A stretch of 64,000 nucleotides of DNA from contig CAJJKY010000012.1 of assembly GCA_905188195.1 (NCBI GenBank), positions 15,076-79,075 on the forward strand, written 5' to 3'. How positions within the stretch are numbered: the stretch's first letter is position 1; each line of letters opens with the position of its first letter. Below, piece after piece: positions 45,107-53,909 of this stretch. The translations under genes were made by a program, and so were the position numbers. The notes beneath the pieces were generated by a model. It was not told the DNA's origin. It searched no databases and was given only the letters and a program-made list of their open reading frames with translations. This DNA is from Streptococcus parasanguinis (GTDB lineage: Bacteria; Bacillota; Bacilli; Lactobacillales; Streptococcaceae).

Positions 45107-45433
45107 TTAAAATGCCAATCGTAATAGGGCGATCAAGACAATCCCAAACAAAACGGTTCCCATCAGGTTTTTGTAACGAAAGGCTACAAAGAGACTGGGA
45201 ATGGTCACTACTAGGTCCAACCAGTGGAGCTGCGGGAGACTTCCAATTTTTCCATCTACTAAGCTTGATAAAACCAAGGCAAAGATAATGGAAATGGGCA
45301 GGTATTTGAGAAAGCGGGTCACAGGAGCCGGCAGTCCCTTGTATTTGACTAAGAGGAAGGGCAAGATCCGAGGAATCCAGGTAACGAGGGCTGAGGCCAG
45401 AATGGCCATGAAGATATAACTATTCACACGCAT
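45107..45433 (-). CDS. azlD: AzlD family branched-chain amino acid transport subunit
   Basis: A 108-residue protein with about four hydrophobic helices and the AzlD pattern TWIPRILPFLLVKYKGLPAPVTRFLKYLP (shown in part). It pairs with AzlC as an exporter of branched-chain amino acids. The start (ATG 45433) overlaps the end of azlC by 14 bases. Confidence 0.85.
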   Translation of the reverse strand: MRVNSYIFMAILASALVTWIPRILPFLLVKYKGLPAPVTRFLKYLPISIIFALVLSSLVDGKIGSLPQLHWLDLVVTIPSLFVAFRYKNLMGTVLFGIVLIALLRLAF

Positions 45434-46115
45434 CACAGACCACCCCCACAAAACAGCCGATCAAGGTCGCAGCTAGCACAGCTAGCGGTTGCGAAACAAA
45501 AAAGAGTAAGAGAAAGAAACTCACTGCTACTGCTAACAGCACCATGAGCATGGTCTTGGTCTTTTCTGTCAGTTGCATTCCTTGAAACTGGGCTGCAAAA
45601 ATCCCAATAAACATAGCCACCAAAGCAAAATCAAGCCCAAAAGCCTTTGGATCAGGTAGGAGAGATCCTAGAGCTGTTCCGATAACCGTCGCACTGATCC
45701 AGGCCACATAGCCTACTAGATTGTTCCCATGCATCCAAGGAACTGTAATGGTGTCCGTCTTTAACTTCTCACTCAAGTAGACCCCATAACTCTCATCAGT
45801 CAGGAGACTGCCAATCCCAATGGTATGAGCAAGACTAGCATCCTTAAAGTCAGACGACGTATGTAGGCTCATCAACATATTACGGAGATTGATCAAACAC
45901 ACCGTCAAGGCCATATTCAATATCGAAGAATGAGCCGCAATCAGAGAGATCATCGCAAACTGAGCCGCCCCAGCATAGACCAAGACACTCATCAAGGCCA
46001 TCTCCAAAGGAGAAAGATAGGGAGACGCCACCACACCGCAAGCTAGGCCAATACTGATATAGCCCAAAGCCGTCGGTAGCGCGTCCCTCACCCCCTGCCA
46101 AAAATCTTTTTCCAC
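45420..46115 (-). CDS. azlC: AzlC family branched-chain amino acid exporter
   Basis: A 231-residue permease with about six hydrophobic helices. The family stretches ALPTALGYISIGLACGVVA, VYAGAAQFAMISLIAA and LINLRNMLMSLHTS are present. It is coupled to azlD. The order azlC-azlD is the usual one. The substrate is inferred from the family. Confidence 0.88.
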   Translation of the reverse strand: MEKDFWQGVRDALPTALGYISIGLACGVVASPYLSPLEMALMSVLVYAGAAQFAMISLIAAHSSILNMALTVCLINLRNMLMSLHTSSDFKDASLAHTIGIGSLLTDESYGVYLSEKLKTDTITVPWMHGNNLVGYVAWISATVIGTALGSLLPDPKAFGLDFALVAMFIGIFAAQFQGMQLTEKTKTMLMVLLAVAVSFFLLLFFVSQPLAVLAATLIGCFVGVVCDACE

Positions 46116-46225
46116 TCTCTCACTCCTTTCTGAATCATTGACCTCTATTATAACACAAGAAAAAAGGTTGAAAAAGAAGATCTGGTATAGAAAGGATAAT
46201 CCCTCATTATACTCCTATCTCTCCA

Positions 46226-46783
46226 CTACTTATTCACTTTTAAATCCGACATTTCTAATGTCATCTTCTCTTCTTGTGTCATGGTCTCGACAATTTGTTT
46301 TTGCTCACTTGATATTGGCAAGGTCAAAATCGTAGCAGATTGATCCGGCAATACTCCACTGTCACTAATTTTATAGCCAATCCGTTGATTCTGATAAATG
46401 AATTGCCCATCATATTTCCAATTCAATGAAAAGTCAAAATCCTTATCAATTTGAAATCCAGCTTTGTTAATCAATAGAAAAACGGCATATTCTTGTTGAT
46501 TGGATGAGAAAGTTGCTCCCGTATAGTTGATCGATAGGCTTCCTTGATTTCCTAGTTCTGGATGTTCCTTGGTTAATTTCTTCCCCAATTCAATTACATT
46601 TGTTTCTTTCCCTTCATACTGTGGGGGTAATACAAATTGCAAACCTGTCTCATTTTTAACAGATGAGGACTCTTTTGAAGTCTGATCTGTTTTACTCGGC
46701 GAAGAATCTTTTGATTCATGTCGAGACTGGGCGCATGCTGTTAATGATAGAAGCGCTATGAACAAAACGATCGTTTTTTTCAT
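46226..46783 (-). CDS. Small lipoprotein of an AT-rich accessory cluster
   Basis: About 185 residues. The signal peptide ends in LLSLTAC, giving a lipidated Cys near residue 17. A Ser/Lys/Glu-rich linker and a beta-rich domain (about 45-185) with no known motif follow. Tandem ATG codons (46786, 46783) sit behind a weak AAGAAG site, and the frame could extend upstream by 8 codons. It is 33 bases after the next membrane protein gene and probably in its transcript. Family not recognised. Confidence 0.72.
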   Translation of the reverse strand: MKKTIVLFIALLSLTACAQSRHESKDSSPSKTDQTSKESSSVKNETGLQFVLPPQYEGKETNVIELGKKLTKEHPELGNQGSLSINYTGATFSSNQQEYAVFLLINKAGFQIDKDFDFSLNWKYDGQFIYQNQRIGYKISDSGVLPDQSATILTLPISSEQKQIVETMTQEEKMTLEMSDLKVNK

Positions 46784-46816
46784 CATTTCTACTTCTTTAT
46801 TCTTATCCATTTCATT

Positions 46817-47485
46817 CTAGTTACTTTTTTCGATGACTATCTCTTCTACACTATCAAGCCTTAAATTTCCTGTTTTTGCTCCTAAAAGAACTGGAACTTT
46901 ACCAAATTCGAAGGTCAATAGAAAAGCTGTAAGAATACCGCCTATTACTAAAAAGATCCCTTCTTGACCATTATTATTAAATAAATACATAGCTAAACAG
47001 GCCAGTAAAACAAGATTTAATAGATGGGCATCAAAAATTTGCTTTCTTTCTGGTATCGGCTTGAAAGTCACCCTGTATCTCTTAGTAGCTGTAGGAAATA
47101 GATTCTTAACCTTTTTACGAGCCTTTTCTATAGAAAATCGAAAGAGCACAAAAGATATTAGCATGGCAACCACAAATAAGACTATCTTTAGGAAAATTTG
47201 CTGACTAATAGCATACTCACTGAATAGCTTTTTTAAGAGACTATAAACCACTCCAACAAATGGCTGGACTATGATAGCTGCTATCCCCCCATTTATTTTA
47301 TTGATGGGTGTGCCTGGGATTTCAACTTTTTTATCTACTTCCATCATCTCAACAGTGATAGCTTCCGTTGGCAACCCCCAATAATAGAGCTTAGGCTTCA
47401 TGGTACTAGCATCTAACAGAAATTTTTTACCATCGTACTCCACCAGTTGGTGACAGAAAATACTTGTTTCTTTATATTCTAACAT
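46817..47485 (-). CDS. Membrane protein, possibly DUF443-like
   Basis: 222 residues. The soluble N-terminus (1-60) carries VEYDGKKFLLDASTMKPKLYYWG. Hydrophobic segments lie at about 66-85, 95-115, 152-165 and 170-190. The start EY-G-K-LLD followed by several helices is reminiscent of DUF443 (tandem five-helix) proteins, some of which protect Staphylococcus against type VII toxins. This is a weak resemblance. AT-rich, unlike the core genes. Confidence 0.6.
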   Translation of the reverse strand: MLEYKETSIFCHQLVEYDGKKFLLDASTMKPKLYYWGLPTEAITVEMMEVDKKVEIPGTPINKINGGIAAIIVQPFVGVVYSLLKKLFSEYAISQQIFLKIVLFVVAMLISFVLFRFSIEKARKKVKNLFPTATKRYRVTFKPIPERKQIFDAHLLNLVLLACLAMYLFNNNGQEGIFLVIGGILTAFLLTFEFGKVPVLLGAKTGNLRLDSVEEIVIEKSN

Positions 47486-47609
47486 CCTATTTACTTCCTA
47501 CATGCTTTCAACATAGCATCCTAGACGGTACCAACCCGATCCAATCCAACTTTCTTCTCCCAATCTTCCAGATAAGGCTTTACTCAGCCAATTCCCCACC
47601 TATGCTATT

Positions 47610-48167
47610 TCAGAAACTTTCCTTATCTCCCTTTTCTACGTTTTTAGCAATGAACTCTATCATATCATTCCATTTATGAAGTTGGTAATCAAATTTAAAC
47701 ATAAAAATCACTGAAAAACTAATGAGCAAAAAGAGTGCTGCAATGGTTTCATTTCCGATGACAAACAAAAGAATAGCGGCTACAGTTAGGAACCTAAAAA
47801 GATTGACCAGAAATGTAAAGTACACCTTCCGTCTCTTTAATGCCTTGATTAACTTCTTGCACTGATCCTCATCCAACTTGGATGGTTGTAATTTCAAGCT
47901 CGCATGGTAATATCGAATGATCCACGCAGCTAGGAAGTAGGAGATAACACCTAAAATCGGAATCGTTCCAAATCGGACCAACTGATTGTCAAATATTCCA
48001 TACTCCGCTAATCCATCCGAAATTTTGTTAATAATAAATAATGTAATAGGGAGCAGTACATAAGACCAGTAGTTAGGAGAAGATGTCTCTTCTAGTATGA
48101 CTTTTTCCTCCCAATCAAAATGGTAATTCTTGTTCTCCCATATCCCTAAATTAATTATTGTTTGCAT
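47610..48167 (-). CDS. Unknown membrane protein, 185 residues
   Basis: Two pairs of hydrophobic segments (about 34-50, 68-85 and 112-130, 135-152) separated by a basic loop (KLDEDQCKKLIKALKRRK). GAGG lies 6 bases before the ATG. It is in line with the lipoprotein gene upstream (45-base gap) and the membrane protein downstream. Family not recognised; it may be a distant partner of the 222-residue protein. Confidence 0.68.
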   Translation of the reverse strand: MQTIINLGIWENKNYHFDWEEKVILEETSSPNYWSYVLLPITLFIINKISDGLAEYGIFDNQLVRFGTIPILGVISYFLAAWIIRYYHASLKLQPSKLDEDQCKKLIKALKRRKVYFTFLVNLFRFLTVAAILLFVIGNETIAALFLLISFSVIFMFKFDYQLHKWNDMIEFIAKNVEKGDKESF

Positions 48168-48212
48168 AACAACCTCTTTTTCACTCTCCTTGTATGTTTT
48201 CTAAATATTCTC

Positions 48213-49193
48213 TCAGTACCAATTTGAAATAGATTTACCGTTATAATACTTTTGAATCTCATCGAACTGAGAGATTTTCGTATCTTTATTTTCTACACTC
48301 AGTTCTTTAGGTAGATAGGCATAATCGTACACAGAGGAACCTAATTTAAGAAATTCTGTTTCTAGATCTATCAGTTCTTTCCCATTCGTAATCACACCAT
48401 TCTCAGAATTAATCACTTTATATGCAAAACCTTCTGGTTTTGAAAAGAGGTTAAATGCAGTCGGATAGGATGCCTTTAAATTGATATTCCCTTTGTAAGA
48501 TTCCTCCTTCCAAAAACCATTATAAAAGGGATGAACTCCAGCAGTGTAGCCTTTAAGGGTAGAAATGGAGAGATACACTCTATTTTTCTCATTTACGTCT
48601 TCTTCCGTTATTTCTTTATCAATTTTAAGGGTTTTAAGATTAAGTAAGAAATAACGTGGCTGAGTTTGCTTCATAATTTTAATGATAGCGTAGTCCTTCC
48701 CATTCATTTTTCGAAGAGTTGGAAAAGATCCATAGAGCTCAAAATCATCATTTTTTACATACTCTACCATCATCTTCCAAAGGTCGACTTCCTTTCGTTT
48801 CGCCTTACTCCCTGTTAAATCATAAATCTCTAAATGGGCAAATTCATCCGACTTCATTTTTTTCGATGGAATAATACCCCTTACTCTGTTTCTTTGCCTA
48901 ACCAAATAATTAGAGTTCACCTCAACCCAATCTGATGAATCGGGAGACTGTAAAGATTTCTTCCGTTCTTTTTCATCAAACTTCCATTCGACCACAAGCC
49001 CATTTTTAGCATGGATAAATTGAAAGTCTTTAATGTCGGATTTCGCATTATAGACCGAAAATTCGTAGGACTCTTTACTCTTATCACTTTTTTCAATTTT
49101 CTTTTGTGATTCGCATCCTGCAACCAGTAGCAAACAGACCGCAAAGACAAGCATCGTGCCAATTCTATATCTGGATCTCTTTTCTTTTTTCAT
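48213..49193 (-). CDS. Lipoprotein of 326 residues, accessory cluster
   Basis: The signal peptide ends in LLLVAGC, with Cys27 lipidated. A charged linker (SQKKIEKSDKSKE) leads to a large beta-rich domain (about 45-326) with many aromatic residues and no recognised catalytic motif. GGGAAG precedes the ATG. First gene of the AT-rich group 46.2-49.2 kb, next to the housekeeping tsaD. Function unknown; a surface or immunity-type role is only a guess from context. Confidence 0.72.
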   Translation of the reverse strand: MKKEKRSRYRIGTMLVFAVCLLLVAGCESQKKIEKSDKSKESYEFSVYNAKSDIKDFQFIHAKNGLVVEWKFDEKERKKSLQSPDSSDWVEVNSNYLVRQRNRVRGIIPSKKMKSDEFAHLEIYDLTGSKAKRKEVDLWKMMVEYVKNDDFELYGSFPTLRKMNGKDYAIIKIMKQTQPRYFLLNLKTLKIDKEITEEDVNEKNRVYLSISTLKGYTAGVHPFYNGFWKEESYKGNINLKASYPTAFNLFSKPEGFAYKVINSENGVITNGKELIDLETEFLKLGSSVYDYAYLPKELSVENKDTKISQFDEIQKYYNGKSISNWY

Positions 49194-49330
49194 CTATCTT
49201 CCCTCTCTTCCACCTAGGTTTCATTCCTTCTATCATACCGAATTTTCTTTCGACTCGCAAATCCGCTACTAGTTGGTGAGATCCCAGCAAAAAAGCCATT
49301 GGAATTGCACATCCAATTGGCTCCTTTTTC

Positions 49331-50341
49331 TTATTCAATTCCTTCAAAGGCCAGGCTTGGTTTGGCATTGAGGTCCCAGCCTGCGAAGTTTTCTTTGTTC
49401 CACTCGCTGACGCTGGCATAGGCGATCATCCCTGCATTGTCCCCACAGAGGCGCAGAGGCGGAATGATGACCTTAACATCGGTGATCTCAGAAGCCAAGC
49501 GTTCACGAAGGCCTTGGTTGGCTGCGACGCCACCAGCGACGACTAGAGTCTTGACTGGATATTTCTCCAAAGCTTTCTTGGTCTTGGCCATGAGAATGTC
49601 TAAGACGGCTGCTTGGAAACTCGCTGACAGGTTCGCATTGGAGAGGCTTTCTCCTTTTTGCTCGGCATTATGGTGCAGATTGATAAAGGCCGATTTGAGC
49701 CCTGAAAAGGAGAATTCCAGATTGTCTTCCTTGATCATGGCCCGTGGGAAATCATAGATATCAGATCCTTGGTGGGCCAACTGATCAATCTCACGTCCTG
49801 CTGGATAGGTCAAGCCCATGACGCGCCCGACCTTGTCATAAGCCTCTCCGACAGCGTCATCACGGGTCTCTCCGACGATCTTATAATCACCAGCTTCACT
49901 GACATAGACCAGCTCGGTATGTCCTCCACTCACCAGCAAGGCCAAAAGCGGAAACTCTAAGGGCTCGACGCTTTGAGCGGCCATCAAGTGCCCAGCCATA
50001 TGATTGACAGGAATCAAAGGGAGGCCGTGCGCCCAGGCAAAGGCCTTGGCCGCTGCTAGGCCGACCAAGAGAGCCCCAACCAGGCCTGGACCGTAGGTGA
50101 CAGCCACAGCTGTGACATCAGCTTCAGTGATGCCAGCTTCTTCCAGGGCTTCTTCAATACAAGCGGTGATGACTTCCACATGGTGACGAGAGGCTACCTC
50201 CGGCACCACCCCTCCAAAACGCTTGTGACTTTCGATTTGACTGGCAATGACATTGGACAAGAGTTGGTCGTCATTTTTCAAGACAGCCACACTGGTCTCA
50301 TCACAAGATGTCTCAAAAGCCAAAATATATCTATCTTTCAT
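49331..50341 (-). CDS. tsaD: tRNA N6-threonylcarbamoyladenosine transferase TsaD
   Basis: A 336-residue ASKHA-fold enzyme that attaches threonylcarbamoyl to A37 of ANN-reading tRNAs. Motifs: ETSCDETSVAV, VEVITACIEEAL, metal ligands in VNHMAGHLMA, LLVSGGHTEL and GDNAGMIAY near the end. It overlaps rimI by 11 bases in a tsaB-rimI-tsaD operon. Confidence 0.96.
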   Translation of the reverse strand: MKDRYILAFETSCDETSVAVLKNDDQLLSNVIASQIESHKRFGGVVPEVASRHHVEVITACIEEALEEAGITEADVTAVAVTYGPGLVGALLVGLAAAKAFAWAHGLPLIPVNHMAGHLMAAQSVEPLEFPLLALLVSGGHTELVYVSEAGDYKIVGETRDDAVGEAYDKVGRVMGLTYPAGREIDQLAHQGSDIYDFPRAMIKEDNLEFSFSGLKSAFINLHHNAEQKGESLSNANLSASFQAAVLDILMAKTKKALEKYPVKTLVVAGGVAANQGLRERLASEITDVKVIIPPLRLCGDNAGMIAYASVSEWNKENFAGWDLNAKPSLAFEGIE

Positions 50342-50768
50342 TCGGGTTCCTCTTCATGATCACAGCATCCTCTATGGGATCGTGATAGTAGTTCTTCCTC
50401 CGTGCAATTTCTTCAAAATGCATTTTTTTGTATAAGCCTTGGGCCGGTAGATTCGACACGCGTACTTCTAAGAAAATCTCTTTTTGGCCCGGCAACTGCG
50501 CGAGTAACTGCTGAGCTAGGCCTTGGCCTTGAAAGGCGCGCTTGACCGCAATCTGTAAAACCTCTGCTTCATAGAGAGTCTCTTGAATAGCGACAAAACC
50601 AAGGACTTGTCCTTCATCCACAGCTAGGAAATAGGAGGTCGATTCCTGCTCTAAATCGGCTTCAATCTGCTCCAACTTCCAAGGGATAGCTTCATAGACA
50701 TCTTTCATCACAGCGAGAATGGCAGCCGCATCCTGGCTGCTCCCTTTCCTGATTGTTCCTTTCATCAT
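50331..50768 (-). CDS. rimI: RimI-like N-acetyltransferase
   Basis: A 145-residue GNAT enzyme. The acetyl-CoA loop is in AFQGQGLAQQLLAQL; LEVRVSNLPAQGLYKKMHFEEIARRKNYY (shown in part) is the RimI end. RimI modifies the N-terminus of ribosomal protein S18 in E. coli. Start: ATG 50768, overlapping the tsaB stop (ATGA); a longer frame upstream runs inside tsaB. Confidence 0.9.
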   Translation of the reverse strand: MMKGTIRKGSSQDAAAILAVMKDVYEAIPWKLEQIEADLEQESTSYFLAVDEGQVLGFVAIQETLYEAEVLQIAVKRAFQGQGLAQQLLAQLPGQKEIFLEVRVSNLPAQGLYKKMHFEEIARRKNYYHDPIEDAVIMKRNPNER

Positions 50769-51448
50769 AGGCGCTTGATGTAAGAGGTCGTTGTTTCCGT
50801 GTGGTCTTTGAGCCAACTTTCCTCTGCTTCGACCCGTTTGAGATAATGAGGGACAAAATCATGGAGGCTAGCAGGCGCTTGTTTGAGACCGAGACGTCCG
50901 ATTTTCACTGCATCTGGCAGCGTTTCATAGTAAGTAGCACTTGGCAGGCTAGAGGCAATCTGCTCCTTAAAGGCAGTGACTTCTCCGACAAAGGTGACCT
51001 GCTCACTTGTCGCTGCACGCTCTAGGACTTCCTCAAATGGAAAATGCCCTTCTGGTGCGACCAGCTGATCATCTTGGTAAAAACCTGCGTAAACGTTGTT
51101 CCGACGGGCATCCATGACAGGCACTACCAAACCTTCTAGATCATCTGGCACTAGGGCTAAGAGGCTCGAAACCCCGACCAACTCAATCCCTAAGGTATGA
51201 GCCAAGGTCTTTGCCGTTGCGACCGCAATGCGCAGTCCAGTGTAACTCCCAGGACCTTCTGCCACTACGATACGATCCAAATCCTTGGGTGTCAAGTCAA
51301 TTTGTTGCATCAAAAAATCGATGACCGGCATCAAGGTAATACTATGATTTTTTTTAATGGTTAATGTTGTTTCTGCAAGTAGAGTCTCATCTTCTAAAAT
51401 CGCTACAGAAAGAGCCTTACTCGAGGTATCAAATGCTAATAATTTCAT
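50765..51448 (-). CDS. tsaB: TsaB, partner of TsaD in t6A synthesis
   Basis: A 227-residue inactive TsaD paralogue and scaffold. N-terminal LLAFDTSSKALSVAIL and VVAEGPGSYTGLRIAVATAKTLAH are diagnostic. First gene of the operon, with TATAAT and GAGGAG upstream. tsaE and tsaC are not in the window. Confidence 0.94.
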   Translation of the reverse strand: MKLLAFDTSSKALSVAILEDETLLAETTLTIKKNHSITLMPVIDFLMQQIDLTPKDLDRIVVAEGPGSYTGLRIAVATAKTLAHTLGIELVGVSSLLALVPDDLEGLVVPVMDARRNNVYAGFYQDDQLVAPEGHFPFEEVLERAATSEQVTFVGEVTAFKEQIASSLPSATYYETLPDAVKIGRLGLKQAPASLHDFVPHYLKRVEAEESWLKDHTETTTSYIKRL

Positions 51449-51601
51449 TTCCTACTCCTCTTGAACTGGATTATATTATACTACAAATTCCCTTCAAATC
51501 CCAGCGAAACTCTCCTCTAGAACGCAGGATTTTCATATCCAAAACCGCTTAAAAGCTTCTCTATTATAGGTCTTTGCCTTTCTGACTTTTCCAGTCTATC
51601 T

Positions 51602-51630
51602 TTTACTTACAGGCGAATTTATGATATAAT
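51602..51630 (+). promoter_or_regulatory. rpoY-rnjA promoter
   Basis: TTTACT -35 (51602-51607), a 17-base spacer and a perfect TATAAT -10 (51625-51630) with a TGA extension. The leader is about 105 bases. Confidence 0.7.
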
Positions 51631-51656
51631 AATAATTAATTGTATCGAATCAGGTC

Positions 51657-51700
51657 CACTAGTTGCGAGTAGGAAACTCTAGTGATTGCACTCCTTCGCA
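51657..51700 (+). promoter_or_regulatory. Structured 5' leader of rpoY-rnjA
   Basis: CACTAG (51657-51662) can pair with CTAGTG (51679-51684). The loop of that stem, TGCGAGTAGGA (51664-51674), can pair with TCCTTCGCA (51692-51700) downstream. The two pairings could coexist as a pseudoknot or exclude each other. No known riboswitch is recognised. Autoregulation through RNase J1 is a possibility only. Confidence 0.4.
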
Positions 51701-51740
51701 GCTAACAAATGGGCCGAAATAATGAAAGGAAAATTACTTC

Positions 51741-51971
51741 ATGATTTACAAAGTTTTTTATCAGGAAACAAAAGACCGCAACCCTCGTCGTGAAACCACG
51801 CATGCACTTTATCTCGATATTGATGCACCGAATGAACGCGAAGGACGCATCCAAGCTCGTCAATTGGTTGAAGCAAACACAGATTTCAACATTGAATTTA
51901 TCACACCACTTTCTGAGCAACACCTTGCTTACGAGAAAGAGTCAGGTGCTTTTGAACTAACGGAGTACTAA
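51741..51971 (+). CDS. rpoY: RNA polymerase epsilon subunit
   Basis: A 76-residue small accessory subunit of Gram-positive RNA polymerase. The whole sequence matches the RpoY (DUF1447) pattern: MIYKVFYQETKDRNPRRETT, DIDAPNEREGRIQARQLVE and the acidic C-terminus. AAAGGA precedes the ATG. rnjA starts 3 bases after the stop, the usual rpoY-rnjA pair. Confidence 0.93.
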   Translation: MIYKVFYQETKDRNPRRETTHALYLDIDAPNEREGRIQARQLVEANTDFNIEFITPLSEQHLAYEKESGAFELTEY

Positions 51972-51974
51972 TCC

Positions 51975-53657
51975 ATGGCTTATACCTTAAAACCTGAAGA
52001 AGTTGGTGTATTTGCCATTGGTGGACTTGGAGAAATCGGAAAAAATACCTACGGGATCGAATACCAAGATGAAATCATCATTGTCGATGCCGGGATCAAA
52101 TTTCCAGAAGATGACCTCCTTGGGATCGACTATGTAATCCCAGATTACTCTTATATCGTTGACAATATTGATCGCGTCAAAGCGGTCCTCATTACCCACG
52201 GACACGAAGACCACATCGGTGGGATTCCTTTCCTTTTGAAGCAAGCCAATGTCCCTATCTACGCTGGACCATTGGCGCTTGCCTTGATCCGTGGAAAATT
52301 AGAAGAGCATGGCCTTCTTCGTGATGCCAAACTCTACGAAATCAACCAAAACACTGAGCTTCAATTTAAAAATCTTAAAGCAACCTTCTTCCGTACGACC
52401 CACTCGATTCCAGAACCATTGGGGATTGTGATCCACACCCCTCAAGGAAAGATTGTCTGTACCGGAGACTTCAAGTTTGACTTCACACCTGTTGGGGAAC
52501 CAGCTGACCTCCATCGCATGGCAGCTCTTGGAGAAGAAGGCGTTCTCTGTCTGCTCTCAGACTCAACCAACGCGGAAATTCCAACCTTTACCAACTCTGA
52601 AAAAGTGGTTGGCCAATCCATCATGAAGATCATCGAAGGGATCCACGGGCGCATCATCTTTGCTTCCTTTGCTTCAAATATCTTCCGTCTCCAACAAGCT
52701 GCTGAGGCTGCTGTCAAGACCGGTCGCAAGATCGTCGTCTTTGGACGCTCGATGGAAAAAGCCATCGTCAACGGAATTGAGCTTGGCTACATCAAGGTCC
52801 CTGCTGGAACCATTATCGAGCCAAATGAGATCAAAGACTATGCGGCCAATGAGATCCTGATCATGTGTACAGGAAGCCAAGGGGAGCCAATGGCAGCCCT
52901 CTCTCGGATTGCCAACGGAACGCACCGCCAAGTGCAACTCCAACCAGGAGATACCGTGATCTTCTCTTCTAGTCCAATTCCTGGAAATACAACCAGTGTG
53001 AATAAATTGATCAATACGATTTCTGAAGCGGGTGTAGAGGTCATTCACGGAAAGATCAACAACATCCATACTTCTGGACACGGGGGGCAACAAGAACAAA
53101 AACTCATGCTCCGCTTGATCAAACCAAAATACTTCATGCCTGTCCATGGTGAATACCGGATGCAGAAGATCCACGCAGGACTTGCGCGTGATTGCGGAGT
53201 GGAAAAAGACAATATCTTCATCATGAGTAATGGTGATGTCCTCGCTCTTACAGCCAACTCTGCTCGGATCGCAGGAAGCTTCAATGCTCAAGATATCTAT
53301 GTCGATGGAAATCGCATCGGTGAAATCGGGGCTGCCGTCCTTCGTGACCGGAGAGACCTTTCTGAAGACGGTGTTGTGCTTGCTGTTGCGACTGTTGACT
53401 TCAAATCGAAGATGATCCTGGCTGGGCCAGACATCTTGAGCCGTGGTTTTATTTATATGCGTGAATCAGGAGATCTGATTCGTGAAAGCCAACACATTCT
53501 CTTCAATGCTATTCGTATCGCCTTGAAGAACAAAGATGCCAATATCCAAACCGTCAATGGTGCGATTGTCAATGCCCTTCGCCCATTCTTATACGAGAGC
53601 ACGGAACGTGAACCTATCATTATCCCAATGATTCTCACACCAGATGACGAAAATTAA
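51975..53657 (+). CDS. rnjA: Ribonuclease J1
   Basis: A 560-residue beta-CASP metallo-ribonuclease with endo- and 5'-3' exonuclease activity, central to mRNA decay. The metal motif HGHEDHIGG (His75, His77, Asp79, His80) and the later GDFKFD, SDSTNAE, HTSGHGGQQE and PVHGEYRM are present. The C-terminal domain is complete. Cotranscribed with rpoY. Confidence 0.96.
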   Translation: MAYTLKPEEVGVFAIGGLGEIGKNTYGIEYQDEIIIVDAGIKFPEDDLLGIDYVIPDYSYIVDNIDRVKAVLITHGHEDHIGGIPFLLKQANVPIYAGPLALALIRGKLEEHGLLRDAKLYEINQNTELQFKNLKATFFRTTHSIPEPLGIVIHTPQGKIVCTGDFKFDFTPVGEPADLHRMAALGEEGVLCLLSDSTNAEIPTFTNSEKVVGQSIMKIIEGIHGRIIFASFASNIFRLQQAAEAAVKTGRKIVVFGRSMEKAIVNGIELGYIKVPAGTIIEPNEIKDYAANEILIMCTGSQGEPMAALSRIANGTHRQVQLQPGDTVIFSSSPIPGNTTSVNKLINTISEAGVEVIHGKINNIHTSGHGGQQEQKLMLRLIKPKYFMPVHGEYRMQKIHAGLARDCGVEKDNIFIMSNGDVLALTANSARIAGSFNAQDIYVDGNRIGEIGAAVLRDRRDLSEDGVVLAVATVDFKSKMILAGPDILSRGFIYMRESGDLIRESQHILFNAIRIALKNKDANIQTVNGAIVNALRPFLYESTEREPIIIPMILTPDDEN

Positions 53658-53663
53658 CAAAAC

Positions 53664-53696
53664 AACCAGTTGAGACCACTGTTTCAACTGGTTTTA
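53664..53696 (+). terminator. rnjA terminator
   Basis: AACCAGTTGA and TCAACTGGTT, perfect 10-bp arms with a 10-base loop, followed by TT and a short A/T run. The T-tract is short; the repeat element just downstream may add termination. Confidence 0.7.
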
Positions 53697-53719
53697 TGAT
53701 GACTTTTTGAGGATCAAAA

Positions 53720-53897
53720 AGAGGCTGGGACAAAAATCGGTAATTCGTTAGAATTCGATTTCGTCGTCCCACCTCCGCACAGTTGAGTAGGGCTGTAAAA
53801 GCTGATGAAATCAGCGTAGTAGAGCCCACTCAACCACTGCGTCTTGCTCGACAATCCAAAAATAATTGAGAGGCTAGGACTTTTGTCCTAGCCTCTT
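53720..53897 (+). repeat. 180-bp MITE-like repeat, copy 2
   Basis: The clearest copy of the terminal inverted repeats: it begins AGAGGCTGGGACAAAA and ends TTTTGTCCTAGCCTCT. The internal hairpin GTTGAGTAGGGCT/AGAGCCCACTCAAC and nested AGCTGAT/ATCAGC stem are intact. It lies between convergent rnjA and glnA, and its right end probably terminates glnA. Confidence 0.9.
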
Positions 53898-53909
53898 TAC
53901 TCTTGTTTC

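Noticed and set aside
52674..53291. 205-codon minus-strand frame inside rnjA
   Set aside because: Shadow of a highly conserved gene; no start signals and no recognisable protein.
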